Assembly (NCBI GenBank): GCA_021399435.1
Contig: JAJTUP010000019.1
Coordinates: forward strand, 310,001 to 374,000
Reading direction: 5' to 3'
Origin: Diaporthe sp. PMI_573
Lineage: Eukaryota; Ascomycota; Sordariomycetes; Diaporthales; Diaporthaceae
Length of the DNA: 64,000 nucleotides
Shown one piece after another: positions 32,595 through 43,506 of the stretch (position 1 is its first letter; each line of letters begins with the position of its first letter). The notes beneath the pieces are model-generated. The model saw only the letters and a program-made list of their open reading frames with translations. It searched no databases and was not told where the DNA came from. The position numbers and the translations under genes were made by a program.

Positions 32595-32968
32595 TGAGAG
32601 AGGCAACGTGGGCGTTGATGTGTTTTACTTTGGCATGTCTTGTGATACCCGCATACGACATTGGATAGCCCGGAGTTCTAGGATGCGGAAGCAGCTTTTG
32701 TTCCTTTTGACAATTAATATATTTCATCATTCATCGGAATCTCGAATATTACAAGAGACGCTATGATGGTTCCTCCAGGGAAGATGTCTAAGTGAGCAAT
32801 CGACTATGGCAGCCGTCGTGATGCCTCCCTGTTAAGAAACAGTTACACGACGCTCTGCCAAGCAGTATTAACCTGACAACCAACGCTTCACTCGCCCATT
32901 CAGCTCTCGTCAAAAACCCCGAGACCTCATGTCCCCCATCTCCTTCCGTCCTTCCGAGTCAACCACCT
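32595..32968. other. Convergent 3' region, no gene seen
   Basis: This AT-richer spacer lies between the nuclear protein (+) and the PPxY membrane protein (-). It presumably holds their 3' UTRs. There is no RNA gene or repeat. Confidence 0.5.
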
Positions 32969-33687
32969 CTAGCCCCTGAAGGGGTTCGACGAGCCCGTGT
33001 CGTTCCTCTGCGCGGGCGGCGGGCCGGGCGGGGGCGCGTCGTAGTCCTGGGTCGGGGCCATCTTGCTGCCACCCTGCGGGCCATCGTACATTGGCGGGCG
33101 AGGCGCGCTGGGGTCGTACATCGGTGGCGGGGGCGGCATGTTTTGCATGTTGTATCCAGGTGGGTACTGCTGGTAGTACCCAGGGCGGTAGTTGGTGTAG
33201 GTGGCTTGCGGGTAGGCGTAGCGCGGGTCGACACGGGCCAGCTCGGCGCGGGAGACGAGCCACTGTGGGGAGGGGGAGAGCATGTCAGTATACGATGTGC
33301 TCCTCTCGTTCGATGGGGACCGATGGGAAATTGGAGTGGGCATGGGAGTTGGGGCAACTTACTCTGTGGTATGCGAGAGGCACGAGGCCCTTGCGTATCC
33401 TCTTCTTTGCGTGGATGTAGCCGATTGTGATGTACAATGTGATGAAGAGCATGAGACCCAAGAAGACGGACCACTTGACGATGAGGCCCTCCTGTCGCAG
33501 ACGGTTAACTCGAGTTGGTCTCTATGATGGTGGCTCGGGGCGCACAGGCAGGGGAATCGCATACTCTTGTGTACCAGTATGGTACTATACGGCCATTCTC
33601 GACGACGAAGCCGTCTGGCGTTCTCGTCGGCTCGCTACCACTTTCCGACGTGGTGGTGGCTTGCCTTTGTACAAGATAGGAGTCCAT
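32969..33687 (-). CDS. Single-pass membrane protein with PPxY motifs
   Basis: Three exons, 33687-33565, 33491-33363 and 33262-32969, give 181 residues, all joined in phase 0. The protein has a short extracytoplasmic N-terminus, one membrane helix (about 48-68, WSVFLGLMLFITLYITIGY) and a basic juxtamembrane segment (KKRIRKGLVPLAYHRWLVSR). A Tyr/Pro-rich cytosolic tail contains three PPxY motifs (PPGY, and PPMY twice). PPxY motifs bind WW domains of Rsp5/Nedd4-type ubiquitin ligases, and small single-pass PY proteins (Rcr1/Rcr2, Ssh4 and others) act as adaptors for plasma membrane or vacuolar cargo. The layout resembles the Rcr type, but I cannot assign the family firmly. Confidence 0.82.
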
Positions 33688-34651
33688 CTTGTGCTGTGTG
33701 TGCAGATTCCCGGGTATGTATGGGTGTGTCCTTTGTTATTTGTGTCTGTATTATGCGATCAAACCTGGGTGTGTGAAGACGTCGTAATGGATGGGCGTTG
33801 TGGCTCAACCACAAGTGCGTATGTAAGTGAGAGAGACGAAATGAAATTGAAGATGATCGACTGGGGAAACCAAACGAACGTCGGTCACGTTCACTCGACA
33901 GGGCACTGAGAAAGGTCAAGGGAGAGACGAAAGGGAGATTGCATGCCAAGAGTTGACGGTTTTAATTGAGGATAATAACTACACTAGCCCACCCAGCCTT
34001 TTGCCATGCCAGCACATCCCGAGGTCGTCCTTTCCTCTTGCCCCCATTCGGCTGGCCCGTCAGGGAAGTGTAAGGGAAGGGATGGCATGGGACGAGGCAA
34101 GAGAGTTTTGGTGGTGACGCTGGGCTGTGCAGCGACGCAATGCGCCGACGATGGACAAGCTCGTTGGCTGCCAGGCCCAGCTCCTTGCCCACTTTGGCAA
34201 TGTGCAGACGTACGGGGGTTGTCGCGAGATCGACATGAAACTATGCTGCGACGTCGCCTGACAAGACTCCGGTAGCACGGGGGGGTGGCCGTGAGCTGCA
34301 GCTGCGGCACAGATCGATTCGGATAGCGCATTCCCTTCAGCCGCACCAGGATCTCTCCAAATGTCCAAGCTTCAGTTTTTTTGAATTTCGGGCAATGCGA
34401 GAGGGCAGACATTGACTGCAGTCTTGTTGCGTGATGTCTGGAATCGTCTGGACTTTCCCGAGGCCGTGGGTGGGAAATGAGACACCGAGCCAAGAGCCAA
34501 ACCTTGCACGCCTCTCCGCCACCTTCGGCCCGCCGACGGCCACAGGAAAAACAATGACCACGAACAAGCCGATTGTCACGACGTGCCGATTGAATGACGA
34601 AAAAGAAGAATGGCTTGATTGAGAAGAAAAAAGAAGGTCAAAAAATAATAC
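33688..34651. other. Upstream region of the PPxY protein and spacer before tRNA
   Basis: The frames in this stretch overlap on both strands and lack protein character. A Pol III terminator (T6 on the minus strand, A6 at 34641-34646) marks its right end, just downstream of the tRNA-Leu gene. Confidence 0.45.
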
Positions 34652-34805
34652 TGATGAGACTGGGACTTGAACCCAGGAGGATTGCTCCACCAGGAATAGA
34701 TGTTAAGATGACCTTAACCTGGCGCCATAACCTTGAAAGGAGTCAGTGTGTGAATAATAACCACGAATTGAAGTGGTTCCAACTTACCAACTCGGCCATC
34801 TCACC
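34652..34805 (-). tRNA. tRNA-Leu(AAG) with canonical intron plus a D-loop insertion
   Basis: The acceptor stem GGTGAGA (34805-34799) pairs with TCTCATC, and the discriminator is A at 34652. The A box (TGGCCGAGTTGG) is complete. The anticodon stem is CCAGG/CCTGG with loop TTAAGGT, giving anticodon AAG. A 16-nt intron follows position 37 (34711-34696) and contains CTTAA, able to pair with the anticodon. The variable arm is GGA-GCAA-TCC, the T arm CTGGG-TTCAAGT-CCCAG, and a T6 terminator follows. Without its two insertions the tRNA is 82 nt, normal for type II. The second insertion is 56 nt in the D-loop (34787-34732). Whether mature tRNA is made depends on its removal; the locus could also be a disrupted copy. 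Confidence 0.85.
34732..34787 (-). other. Spliceosomal-intron-like 56-nt insertion in tRNA D-loop
   Basis: On the minus strand the insertion starts GTAAGT, has CACTGAC 10 nt before its end and finishes TTTCAAG. These features match the pre-mRNA introns of this window, several of which also appear to use AAG acceptors. Exact excision joins GAGTTG to GTTATGGC and gives a standard tRNA-Leu D-loop. Inside, AACCAC and GTGGTT can form a hairpin. Splicing is inferred, not shown. Confidence 0.6.
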
Positions 34806-35550
34806 GGATGATGAAGCCCTCGTGGGGCGCAAAATTCATATGCGTGGGTGTGGGGTTCTTATTTCATGCGATGTTGCGCTACTCGCGGACGACCGCCGGC
34901 TGGAACCCACCGCGAGGTCGCTCACGTGAGAGACCCGGCGGTCCTCGGTCAGTGTCTTCTGTGACCAGCTTGTCATGCATTGTTGGGCTTGATTCACCCC
35001 TTCGCAATAGGCTCACCTGAGTTGAATACGAGCCGGGCAGACTGAATACGTGACCGAATCGGGCATTTCAGGGCCACATCCTGGTCGGTTCTCCACCGCG
35101 GCATTACATGCACTTTCACACGGCGCTTCCTCAGAAGTGCACGAATCCAGCCGGCTGGGTGAACGATTCACTGGGCAATGTGGCACTCGGGAAAATATTT
35201 CCCTTGGCTTCGGCCAGACTTGCCAACTCGTGAAGCAGGTCATTTGACTAGTACTAAATACGCACTTTACGTCTACTTTGTAAGAACCGTTTGGAGTGCC
35301 ATCAGGCAAGTTGAGAGATATGCACAGACTTTTGGACCATAGGTATTGACGAAAGAGGCACTCAATAAAGCTGCTTAGGAAGTTCGGCATTGATGCGGCC
35401 CCACCCACACCTATTCGGAAGCCCGCCGGCCTGACCTCCCCCATTCCATGATTCGTGGTCACATCTGAGCCATGCTTACTATTGCAGCATCCTTTCAACT
35501 AGTTTAGCACAGGTTGTGAAAGTCAGAAGTAGATTGTCTATAACGAAGAC
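34806..35550. other. Spacer between two tRNA-type loci
   Basis: No protein-like frame is seen; the longest (161 codons on the minus strand, 35013-35498) has no recognisable sequence character. Upstream Pol III elements cannot be defined by eye. Confidence 0.4.
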
Positions 35551-35630
35551 AAAAATATCGGCCCAGTGGAGGACTTGAACCTCCATCTCCTCTGTGCTGC
35601 GGCCAACCACCCAAGGCGCCATACCATTAA
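35551..35630 (-). ncRNA. tRNA-like locus, identity unresolved
   Basis: On the minus strand there is a perfect T arm (GGAGG-TTCAAGT-CCTCC) with a B box. It is followed by a likely 3' acceptor half (ACTGGGC) and a T5 terminator (A5 at 35551-35555). Upstream, TTAATGGTATGGCGCC looks like the end of a D-loop. I could not find the 5' acceptor half (GCCCAGT or a wobble equivalent) or a clean anticodon stem. Immediately upstream a 6-bp hairpin (GGTCCT...AGGACC, about 35660-35633) occupies the place of the 5' half. It may be a degenerate tRNA, or a tRNA gene with insertions like its neighbour 0.8 kb away. Confidence 0.4.
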
Positions 35631-35669
35631 CCGGTCCTTCGACTCTATCTATGAGGACCAAACATGTTG

Positions 35670-37535
35670 ATGCTTTAGACACTAGTTCGGTCTAACTTAG
35701 TAGCAAAAGTTCGGCCCGTGGTAGTATCTTCTCAGATCTAGTCGTTGGAAAGACACCGGCCGCCTAGTGTCCGACCGACTTCTGAGTTCACACGTTGAGG
35801 GACATTATATATCGGATGGCAAAACTTTCAAACCACTTCGATCAAGTCAATCCTGGATTCTTTCGTTATCAAAGCAAAGATTTACAATTATGTATAGACT
35901 CCTTTCCGGGCGGGGAGTTAGGAAACTCTCGGAAGCACCAACAAAGAGCTGTACTATTTCGAACACTTTTCTTGGCGATTGACAGCACCGAACTCCATTG
36001 AAACCTCAGAAATTCTATATCGCAGCATATTTCATGACAAGAATTGTCTGTGGAAAGATAAACTCTCTGTCGCATGGTCTAGAGCATATTTACGTAAGAT
36101 GTCAAGCCCTTATCCCCGTCAACTGCCCCCGTCAACTGCCCCCGTCAACTGCCCCCGTCAACTGCCCCCGTCAACTGGTGTAGCACAATATGTAATGGGC
36201 TCTCAACATCTCAGTATTTGTTCTCTTCCGTCCTCCGCTGATAGCACCAATGCAAGTTACCCCATTTTATGATGTATCAGGATAGTCATATAGACTCAAG
36301 CCTGTGGTCTAGCTTGTAGTTGACAAGTGATGTGGCTTACTCTACACCCATGTGTGTACGAGTAACGGTGCATTGGCCTTCTCGACCTCGGCATCTTTTG
36401 TGCTATACAATACAAATAGTCCATATATTGAGCGCCCAGGCAGTACATCTTCTGCCAACGTAAACTACTTACGACCTCAGCTATCAAGTCCACGTCATCC
36501 CAGTCCCATCGAAGTCTCTACTTCTAAATCCGTGGACGGCCTCTTGTGGACCTTCAACTTGTAGCTGCTCGGTCATGTCTCGGCAAAAGACCGAGTGAGG
36601 GGGTCATGATGCTACTGAGGAAGAAAATCAAGAACCAAGAGAGTATGCAGACCTTCAAAAACTATGTTGAGAGGAAGACATCGTACGTAGGTAGGTCAAT
36701 TGAGTCTCTGTCAATTAGACAGCGATTGGGACTCATTTGTCGTAGGTTAAAACCGCCATCGAAGCACGTCATAGGTAAACGGAAAGCGGGTTTACGGAAT
36801 TCCCTCGGCGTGGGCCGCGTCGGGATGCCCCAAGCTTGCCGACCCCGCGAGGGAAAGTTGGGGTCAATCTCCGTGGCACCGGCAAGGACCCCGGGAATCC
36901 CTCAGTTTCGGCACACGCATATGATCGGTAGGAGCATAGTGAGTTGGCGAGCTGGAGAGCTGTCGGGGCAATAGGACGGGGAGTTCAACGTTACACCCGT
37001 TCGGGCTGGTGCACCGCGACCGCCTCGAGAGAAGTTGAAGTAGCACAGGGTTTGAGGGAACCAAGAGACGAGAGTATTTCCCTCCCCACGGGTCCTCTCC
37101 CGCTGCAAGGGACCAAGACAATACACCGGGGCAACTGGTCTGGCCGGTGGGCTTCCGTTCCCATGGAGGATTTCAAAACCCTTGCCCACTTACCGAAACG
37201 CGGGGCAACGATTGCCCTCCTCCTCGGCGCCGGTCTGAGGATCCTGGATGGCCTCGATTTATCCGTCCGACATTGGCGCAATCCCCATTGAGCAAATCCG
37301 CGCAATGGGGGCCGACCAGGATGATAACTCCAGGCTTTAGTAAACAGGCGATGAGACGTTGGTCGCGTAGGAATATTTATGCTCTGGGGGACCCCTAATG
37401 CGAGTGAAAAAGGGGGGGCAGTGACAGCCCTCACCAAGCCATCTCGACCTTCTTAAATGAGTGGAAGACTCCGTGGGTGACATTGGGATCCACATCATCG
37501 AAGTGAACAACCTTTTCTGGCGCAGATCCCTGACG
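35670..37535. other. Non-coding region upstream of aldehyde dehydrogenase
   Basis: About 1.9 kb has no supported gene. A 142-codon frame at 36546-36974 was considered and rejected because it lacks domain features. The region holds a 13-bp tandem repeat (36114-36177) and ends at the ALDH core promoter. Confidence 0.45.
36114..36177. repeat. 13-bp tandem repeat, five copies
   Basis: The unit CCCCCGTCAACTG is repeated five times, the first copy one base shorter, without other mismatches. It lies in non-coding DNA. Identical copies indicate recent expansion. Confidence 0.9.
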
Positions 37536-37542
37536 TATAAAA
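37536..37542 (+). promoter_or_regulatory. TATA box of the aldehyde dehydrogenase gene
   Basis: TATAAAA starts 85 bp upstream of the start codon at 37621. A clear TATA box is often a sign of an inducible fungal gene, which would suit a catabolic or detoxifying enzyme. Confidence 0.6.
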
Positions 37543-37620
37543 CCGTACACAGCGGGCGGAAGACGGCAAGGAGCAGACAGACAGCTCTACACGATCCTAC
37601 CACCGCAGACATCCTTCAAA

Positions 37621-39160
37621 ATGACTTCAAGTGGTATACCAATTCACACCAAGGGGGCTACGGTCCCCTTCGTCATCAACGGCAAGGACGTCGTAGCAGA
37701 CAAGACCTTCGACGTCGTCAACCCAGCAACAGGCAAAGCCGCCCACAAGTGCAGCAGCGCCACCGAGGCCGATGCCCAGGCCGCCGTCGACGCCGCGGCC
37801 AAGGCGCTTCCGGCATGGAAGGCACTGGTGCCGACCAAGCGGCGCGAGGTCTTCCTCAAGGCCGCCGACGTCCTGGAGAAGCGGCGGGACGAGCTGGCTA
37901 CCACCATGGTCGACGAGGTCGGCGTGCCGAGGGCGTGGGCCGATTTCAACCTTAGCGTCGCCAAGGATCTCATCCTGGACGTCGCTGGCAGGCTCGTCAC
38001 CATCGAGGGCACCATCCCCACGCCCCAGGACCCCAACACGGGCGCCCTCGTCGTGAAGGAGCCTTTCGGGGTTGTGCTGGCCATCGCGCCCTGGTGAGTA
38101 ACCCGACCAGCCTCCCTCCAGTCTCAGATCTTTGGAGACGGGCACGAATTTCGGGATGCTAGGCACTGACAAGACTCTCAGGAACGCCCCCTACATTCTC
38201 GGGACCCGCTCCGTGGTCTTCCCCATCGCCGCCGGCAACACGGCAGTCTTCAAGGCCAGCGAGCTGAGCCCCAAGACCCACTGGGGTATCTGCTCTGTCT
38301 TCGCCGAGGCTGGGCTCCCGGCCGGAGTACTCAATATGATCGTCCACGAGCCCGCCAATGCGGCTGCCATAACCAGCAAGCTCATTGCGAACGAGCACAT
38401 CAAGAAGATCAACTTCACCGGCTCCACGATGGTGGGCCGCATCATTGGCAGGCTGGCCGGGGAGCAGCTCAAGCCCGTGCTGCTCGAGCTGGGCGGCAAG
38501 GCGCCAGCCATCGTGTGGGAGGACGCGGACCTGGGCCTGGCCGCCGACCAGTGCGCGCTGGGCGCGTTCCTGAACTCGGGCCAGATCTGCATGTCCACAG
38601 AGCGGGTAATCGTGCACAAGGCCGTCAAGGACGAGTTCGAGAAAAAGTTCCTCGCCAGCATCGACAAGTTCTTCCCCTCCAGCGGCGACGCGCCCGTGCT
38701 CATCCACCAGCCGGCGGCCGAGAAGAACAAGAAGCTGCTCAAGGACGCCAAGGACAAGGGTGCTACGCTTCTGAACGGCGACTACGAGGCGCAGGAGTCG
38801 ACGCCGACCCGCCTGCGGCCCATCGTTGTCAAGGGCATCAAGGAGGACATGGACTTGTACAAGACCGAGTCTTTCGGCCCTAGCGTGGCGCTGTACGAGG
38901 TAGACAGCGAGGAGGAGGCACTTCGCATCGCCAATGACACAGAGTATGGCTTGTCGTCGGCTGTGTTCACCGAGGACCTCAGGAGGGGGCTGAGGTTTGC
39001 CAAGGGAATCGAGACCGGTGCCGTTCACATCAACTCGATGAGCGTGCATGACGAGTCCGCCCTGCCGCATGGTGGCGCAAAGAGTTCCGGCTACGGGAGG
39101 TTCAACTCCATTGGTCTGGACGAGTGGGTGAGGACGAAGACGATTACCTACAGGCACTAG
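37621..39160 (+). CDS. Aldehyde dehydrogenase (salicylaldehyde/vanillin dehydrogenase type)
   Basis: Two exons, 37621-38093 and 38182-39160, give 483 residues, usual for the family. The join restores AIAPW-NAPYIL. The NAD(P)-binding part has FTGSTMVGR. The catalytic general base is the Glu in LELGGKAP and the nucleophile the Cys in NSGQICMSTER. The C-terminus carries ESFGPSVALYEV and HGGAKSSGYGRFNS. Similarity in these segments points to the salicylaldehyde/vanillin dehydrogenase branch, which oxidises aromatic aldehydes to acids. The substrate here is inferred. No targeting sequence is evident, so it is probably cytosolic. A TATA box and the nearby P450 and DUF1772 genes suggest regulated aromatic or secondary metabolism. 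Confidence 0.93.
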
Positions 39161-41316
39161 GAATTGTTGGGCAGCAAGCAGCCGGGAGGTCGGGGACCAC
39201 TCGGACCGGTTAGCAGCACGGATGACCTCCCGACCAGGCTCGGGCAGGGAAAATGAATATCAAGGCTGCATCGATTCGTGCGTCCTGTGCCACCCCAGAC
39301 CAGCATGGTGAGAAAGTCTCGGGTAGCCAACATGTAGCGTGCCCCCGAGGCTTGCTGTGGAAACACAGATTCCACTGGTCAGAACACCTCCCATCATCCC
39401 ATCTGCGCGATCTCGCGTCTGCATTGGATCGGTCTGGGAAATCTTGCAGATCGAGGTCGCATCTCGGCCGCATATTCTTGATCGACGTTGCTTTTTCTGT
39501 TCCCACCCAGTCCGATCTCGCAGAAGCGTTGGTATGCTGCCGTATCGGGAACAATTCCCCGGGAGAAACAGGAGCAGTAGGATTCGTTGATATCTGACGA
39601 ATTCGAATTCGAAAACGTGCATGCATGTCTCATATACCCACTTCTCATTGTGTGAAATCCCATCGTCGTCAGGGCCCGGAGTGCGGCGGAAGGCAGCCGC
39701 TCAGCCTCTGATCGGGCTTCCTATTGGGAGTCAGCAACATGCAGCGTTCCTTTTCCGCCTATAGACAAGGCTAGGGGCCATGTTTCTTCGATCCGGGAAA
39801 CCGGGTCACGTTGATCTGACTACGTCCCCTGCTTGCGTCGGGCGCCGCCGCCACAACTTCCATATATTATTCATCACGCCGAGCACTTACCTGCCTCTTG
39901 ACTCCCCCCCCTCCCCGACCCTCACCCAGCATTTAACAAACAAGCAAGACTTGACCAGGCACGCGTTTCGGGGGTATTACCACAGAAGTCCCCGCTAATT
40001 TCAGACTATCTACCCGCCCTCCCTCTCGCCCTTCCGGGGGCCTTTTATCAAAGCCACGCCACGCGTGTCGTGGAACAGACACAAGGCGGCGGATCACGAT
40101 CCTGCCAGCCCGCCTCATCACGTGTGATATGACCATGCGAGACACTCGGAACTTGTGTCGAGTGGCTTGTCCCCCGGTGACCCGTATTGCTGGATCTGGT
40201 CAGCAAGTCGCCACCCAACACGTGAAGTGATTCGTCATTTTCGACACCGGGGGGAAGAGGTCGCCTGGAGTCCGGCCGACTACTGCGATCCTTCTTCAGG
40301 GTTTATTCTAACCAATGCAGAGTGACTGATACACGTATATCCACTATGCGTGGCATGTCTCTGGATGCTGCAAGGGCTCTCGTCGGCCTCACTCATGTAC
40401 TTTCGTGGCAGTCTCGAGGCGAGGGTGACGTGAGAGGCTCTGGCGGTGGTGTACTTCTACCGAGTGGCCCGTGATTTACATAGCATAAACCTCGAATTTG
40501 CCCTTTGAATATTTGAATGAAAGTATACGCGAGGTGGCTGTGAAATTCCAGTGTTGACGTGAGACTGGGCCTTATCGAGCGACCCGAGGAGCACCGGACT
40601 GGGCGACACCCAGCCTCAGCCGCAGCCCTGAAGTACTCCACGATGCAATTAATGTTCTAAAAGTGCATCTTCATATAAAAACATAGCCGGGTCATGGTTC
40701 CAAAGGGAGTACCGATGTAACATGTCGACGTGTTTCCAGATATTGCGGAGTGTACCTAGGGGTGCATGTGGCTTTGACGACAACTTGGACAGCATGCCTG
40801 AATGTCCAACAAGCACCATGCATATTGCAGATGAACTTCACCAACCGGAAGTCTAGGAATCCATTGTGGATGGACGAACTGTGGGTTTCCACCGTTTCTG
40901 GCCTTGGTAGCCATGCAGAGGCGCCCGAGCAAAGCATCGTTGGTTACATCTGACCGTAAAGGTCGAGCACGCCTGACGCCGGTCTGCAACTGCAATGGAC
41001 CTCCGTCTCCATCACCAGGATGCTTGCTTCTGGCCGCTCCTAATTAGACAAAAAGGAATAGTCTGGACTCCTGAAGAAATGACGCTATATTCACCGAGCC
41101 CAACTGAAGGTTTACTAGTGCCCATGATGAGTAAATGATATGAACTACCTGCCCAACACCTGGCCATTGAATACCCGTTCACTATCACGGCAATTCACTT
41201 AAATAAGCGGTATTGTCACAAATGCCCCATTGCTATTGCCTGTATTGTGTACCACGAATCACTCTCTTCACCCCTTCTGACAGCTTCACCTTGTCTCACC
41301 AGGCTCGTGATACACC
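39161..41316. other. Intergenic region between ALDH and P450
   Basis: About 2.2 kb holds no protein-like frame and no RNA gene that I can recognise. The right end should contain the P450 promoter; a TTAAATAAG sequence at about 41200 is a weak TATA candidate. Confidence 0.45.
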
Positions 41317-43179
41317 ATGGCACCAATCTTACAGAACTACTATGGATACCTCACGGTATCTCACATTATGCTTGCAGCAGCATCCATTGTAAGCCTCCGT
41401 CTAGCCTACTCAAGTAGCCTTTTCCCTCACTGGACTGAGATTAACTCTGGCGGCAACTTCTAGGCCATCATCCTACCCGTAGCCCAGTTCATCTACAACA
41501 TCTTCTTCCACCCCCTCACAGACTTCCCGGGCCCTCTGCTATGGCGCGGCTCCAACATACCCAAGATGGTCTCTCAGACACGGGGTACCATCCACTGGCG
41601 AATGCTCGAGTTCCACCGGCAGTACGGCCCCGTGGTACGGCTCGCCCCGGGGGAGCTGACCTACACCACGGCCACCGCTGCGAAGGAGATCTATGGCAAC
41701 CGCAGCGGAAGGAAGCTCTTCCCCCCGCAGTCCTCTCTCGGTACTAACGAGAAGACGATGTTCGGGGCGACCAGCTTCCTCTGGCTCGAGGACCACAAGG
41801 AGCACGCCCGTCACCGCAAGATTGTCGGCCAGATGTTCTCGGAAGCGAGTCTCAAGGCGCAAGAGCCCTTGGTGCTCGGTTTCGCCGCCCTGTTGATGCA
41901 GCGCTTCCGCGAGAGGGCTTCGAGGGGAGAGGTTGTTGATATGTGGGCATGGTTCAACTACTATACCTTTGTGAGTATTCATGTCTTCCGTCCGAATTTT
42001 CTCTTATAAAGTCTCCACGCCATGCACTACGGCCATTGCTCAGAGAGAATTCAAACACGATCCAGCTCCTAGCATGAATCACAAGTCCTGGGAATCCGGG
42101 ACCTCGAGACAGACATTGAACTTTGCGCATGTACTGACAATGATACAACAGGACATTATCGGTGATCTGGTATTCGGCGAAACCTTCGGCTGCGTGGACC
42201 AAGGCCGCTTCCACCCCTGGATCAGCTTCATCTTCTCCAACCTGACCAACATGATGTACGCGCAGATGATCACAACCATGGGCTACCTGGGAAGCTTCAT
42301 CCAGGCGCTGGTGCCCCGTCAGGTCCTAGCCCAGGCGTTCGCGCACGCCCGGTCCACCCGCGATAAGGTCGACAGGCGGCTGGCGCGCAGGGACGTCCGG
42401 CCGGACCTGATCAGCGGCATCTGGCACAAGATCGGGGCGCCCGGTGGCATCTCGCGCGAGGAGCTGTACGCCGACGCCCAGATCATGATCATGGCGGGGA
42501 GCGAGACGAGCGCCACCCTGCTCGCCGTCGCGGTGTACTACCTCCTCCGCAGCCCGGGCAAGCTCGCGGCGCTGCGCGACGAGGTCCGCGGTGCCTTTGC
42601 GTCTGGGGACGAGCTCGCCTTTGCAGACGTCGCGAGTCTGCCGTACCTCCGCGCCGTCATGGACGAGGCCCTGCGCATCCACGCGCCACTGCCTGCTGGG
42701 ATCAACCGTGTCGCCCCTGAGGGAGGGGCTATGATCGACGGCCAGTTCGTACCTGAGGGCACAGTGCTGCAGGTCCCTAGCTGGGCTGCCTTCCACCTTG
42801 AGGAGAACTTCACGGACCCTTGGGATTTCGTGCCGGAGAGATGGCTGGGTGACGCATGTCCCGCTCGGTACGCGGGTGATAATCGCGATGTGTTCAGTGA
42901 GTCTCTCCCTGTTTTCAAAAAGACGGATCGAACATTTACTGATCTGGATTGCTTCAAGACCCCTTCAGTCAGGGACAGAGATCATGCATTGGGCGTTCTC
43001 TGGCGTACATGGAGACGAAAGTTTGTCTCGCGAGGCTGGTCCTCGGCTTTGACATGGAGCTGATGGAGGAGAGCAAGGATTGGAACAAGCAGAAGGTATA
43101 TTTGCTGTACGAGAAGAGACCTTTGAACGTGAAACTTACGGAGGTGGCTAAGACCGAAGAAAATGTGACCGTGGCGTGA
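41317..43179 (+). CDS. Cytochrome P450 (isotrichodermin C-15 hydroxylase/CYP65-like)
   Basis: Four exons, 41317-41388, 41464-41970, 42152-42896 and 42959-43179, give 514 residues in frame. The N-terminus is a membrane anchor split by the first intron (LTVSHIMLAAASI/AIILPVAQFIYNIFFHPL) and followed by the Pro-rich hinge DFPGPLLW. The I-helix oxygen-binding segment is MAGSETSAT, the K-helix ExxR is EALR, then FVPERW. The haem-binding loop PFSQGQRSCIG, with the ligand Cys, is completed by the last join (VF-N-PFSQG). It is an ER-bound monooxygenase. Overall style resembles fungal CYP65-type enzymes of trichothecene and related pathways; the real substrate is unknown. The last intron appears to use an AAG acceptor. 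Confidence 0.93.
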
Positions 43180-43506
43180 TTGCTTCGATTGGACGGGAAC
43201 TGCGGTATTCTGCTTGTGGAGGGAGGTTATTTTTGTTATGGATAGTCTCCAGAACCAAATTGTAATAAAAGCCGAGACTCCCTGTAACACATTCATCCTC
43301 GGCACATGGCGTGAATCTGAGATAAATTCAGAGACTTTTATGGTGCGAGGTAGCTGAAAGACTGGCAGAAGATAGCTGCTGATTGCTGCTTAACAAGTTA
43401 CGCCGTTAGGGAAGGAAGCTGTGAAAGAATGACGCCGCCAACTGTGCAGGACTCCCGCGGGTGCCAATTCACCTCGCCATGATTCCCGGCCCCGTAGCCA
43501 TGCCAA
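43180..43506. other. Convergent 3' region of P450 and DUF1772 genes
   Basis: A short spacer between two converging stop codons, with no gene or repeat. It presumably holds both 3' UTRs. Confidence 0.45.

Noticed and set aside
36546..36974. 142-codon plus-strand frame in the tRNA-ALDH interval
   Set aside because: Mixed basic composition without domain features or splice support; no evidence of coding.
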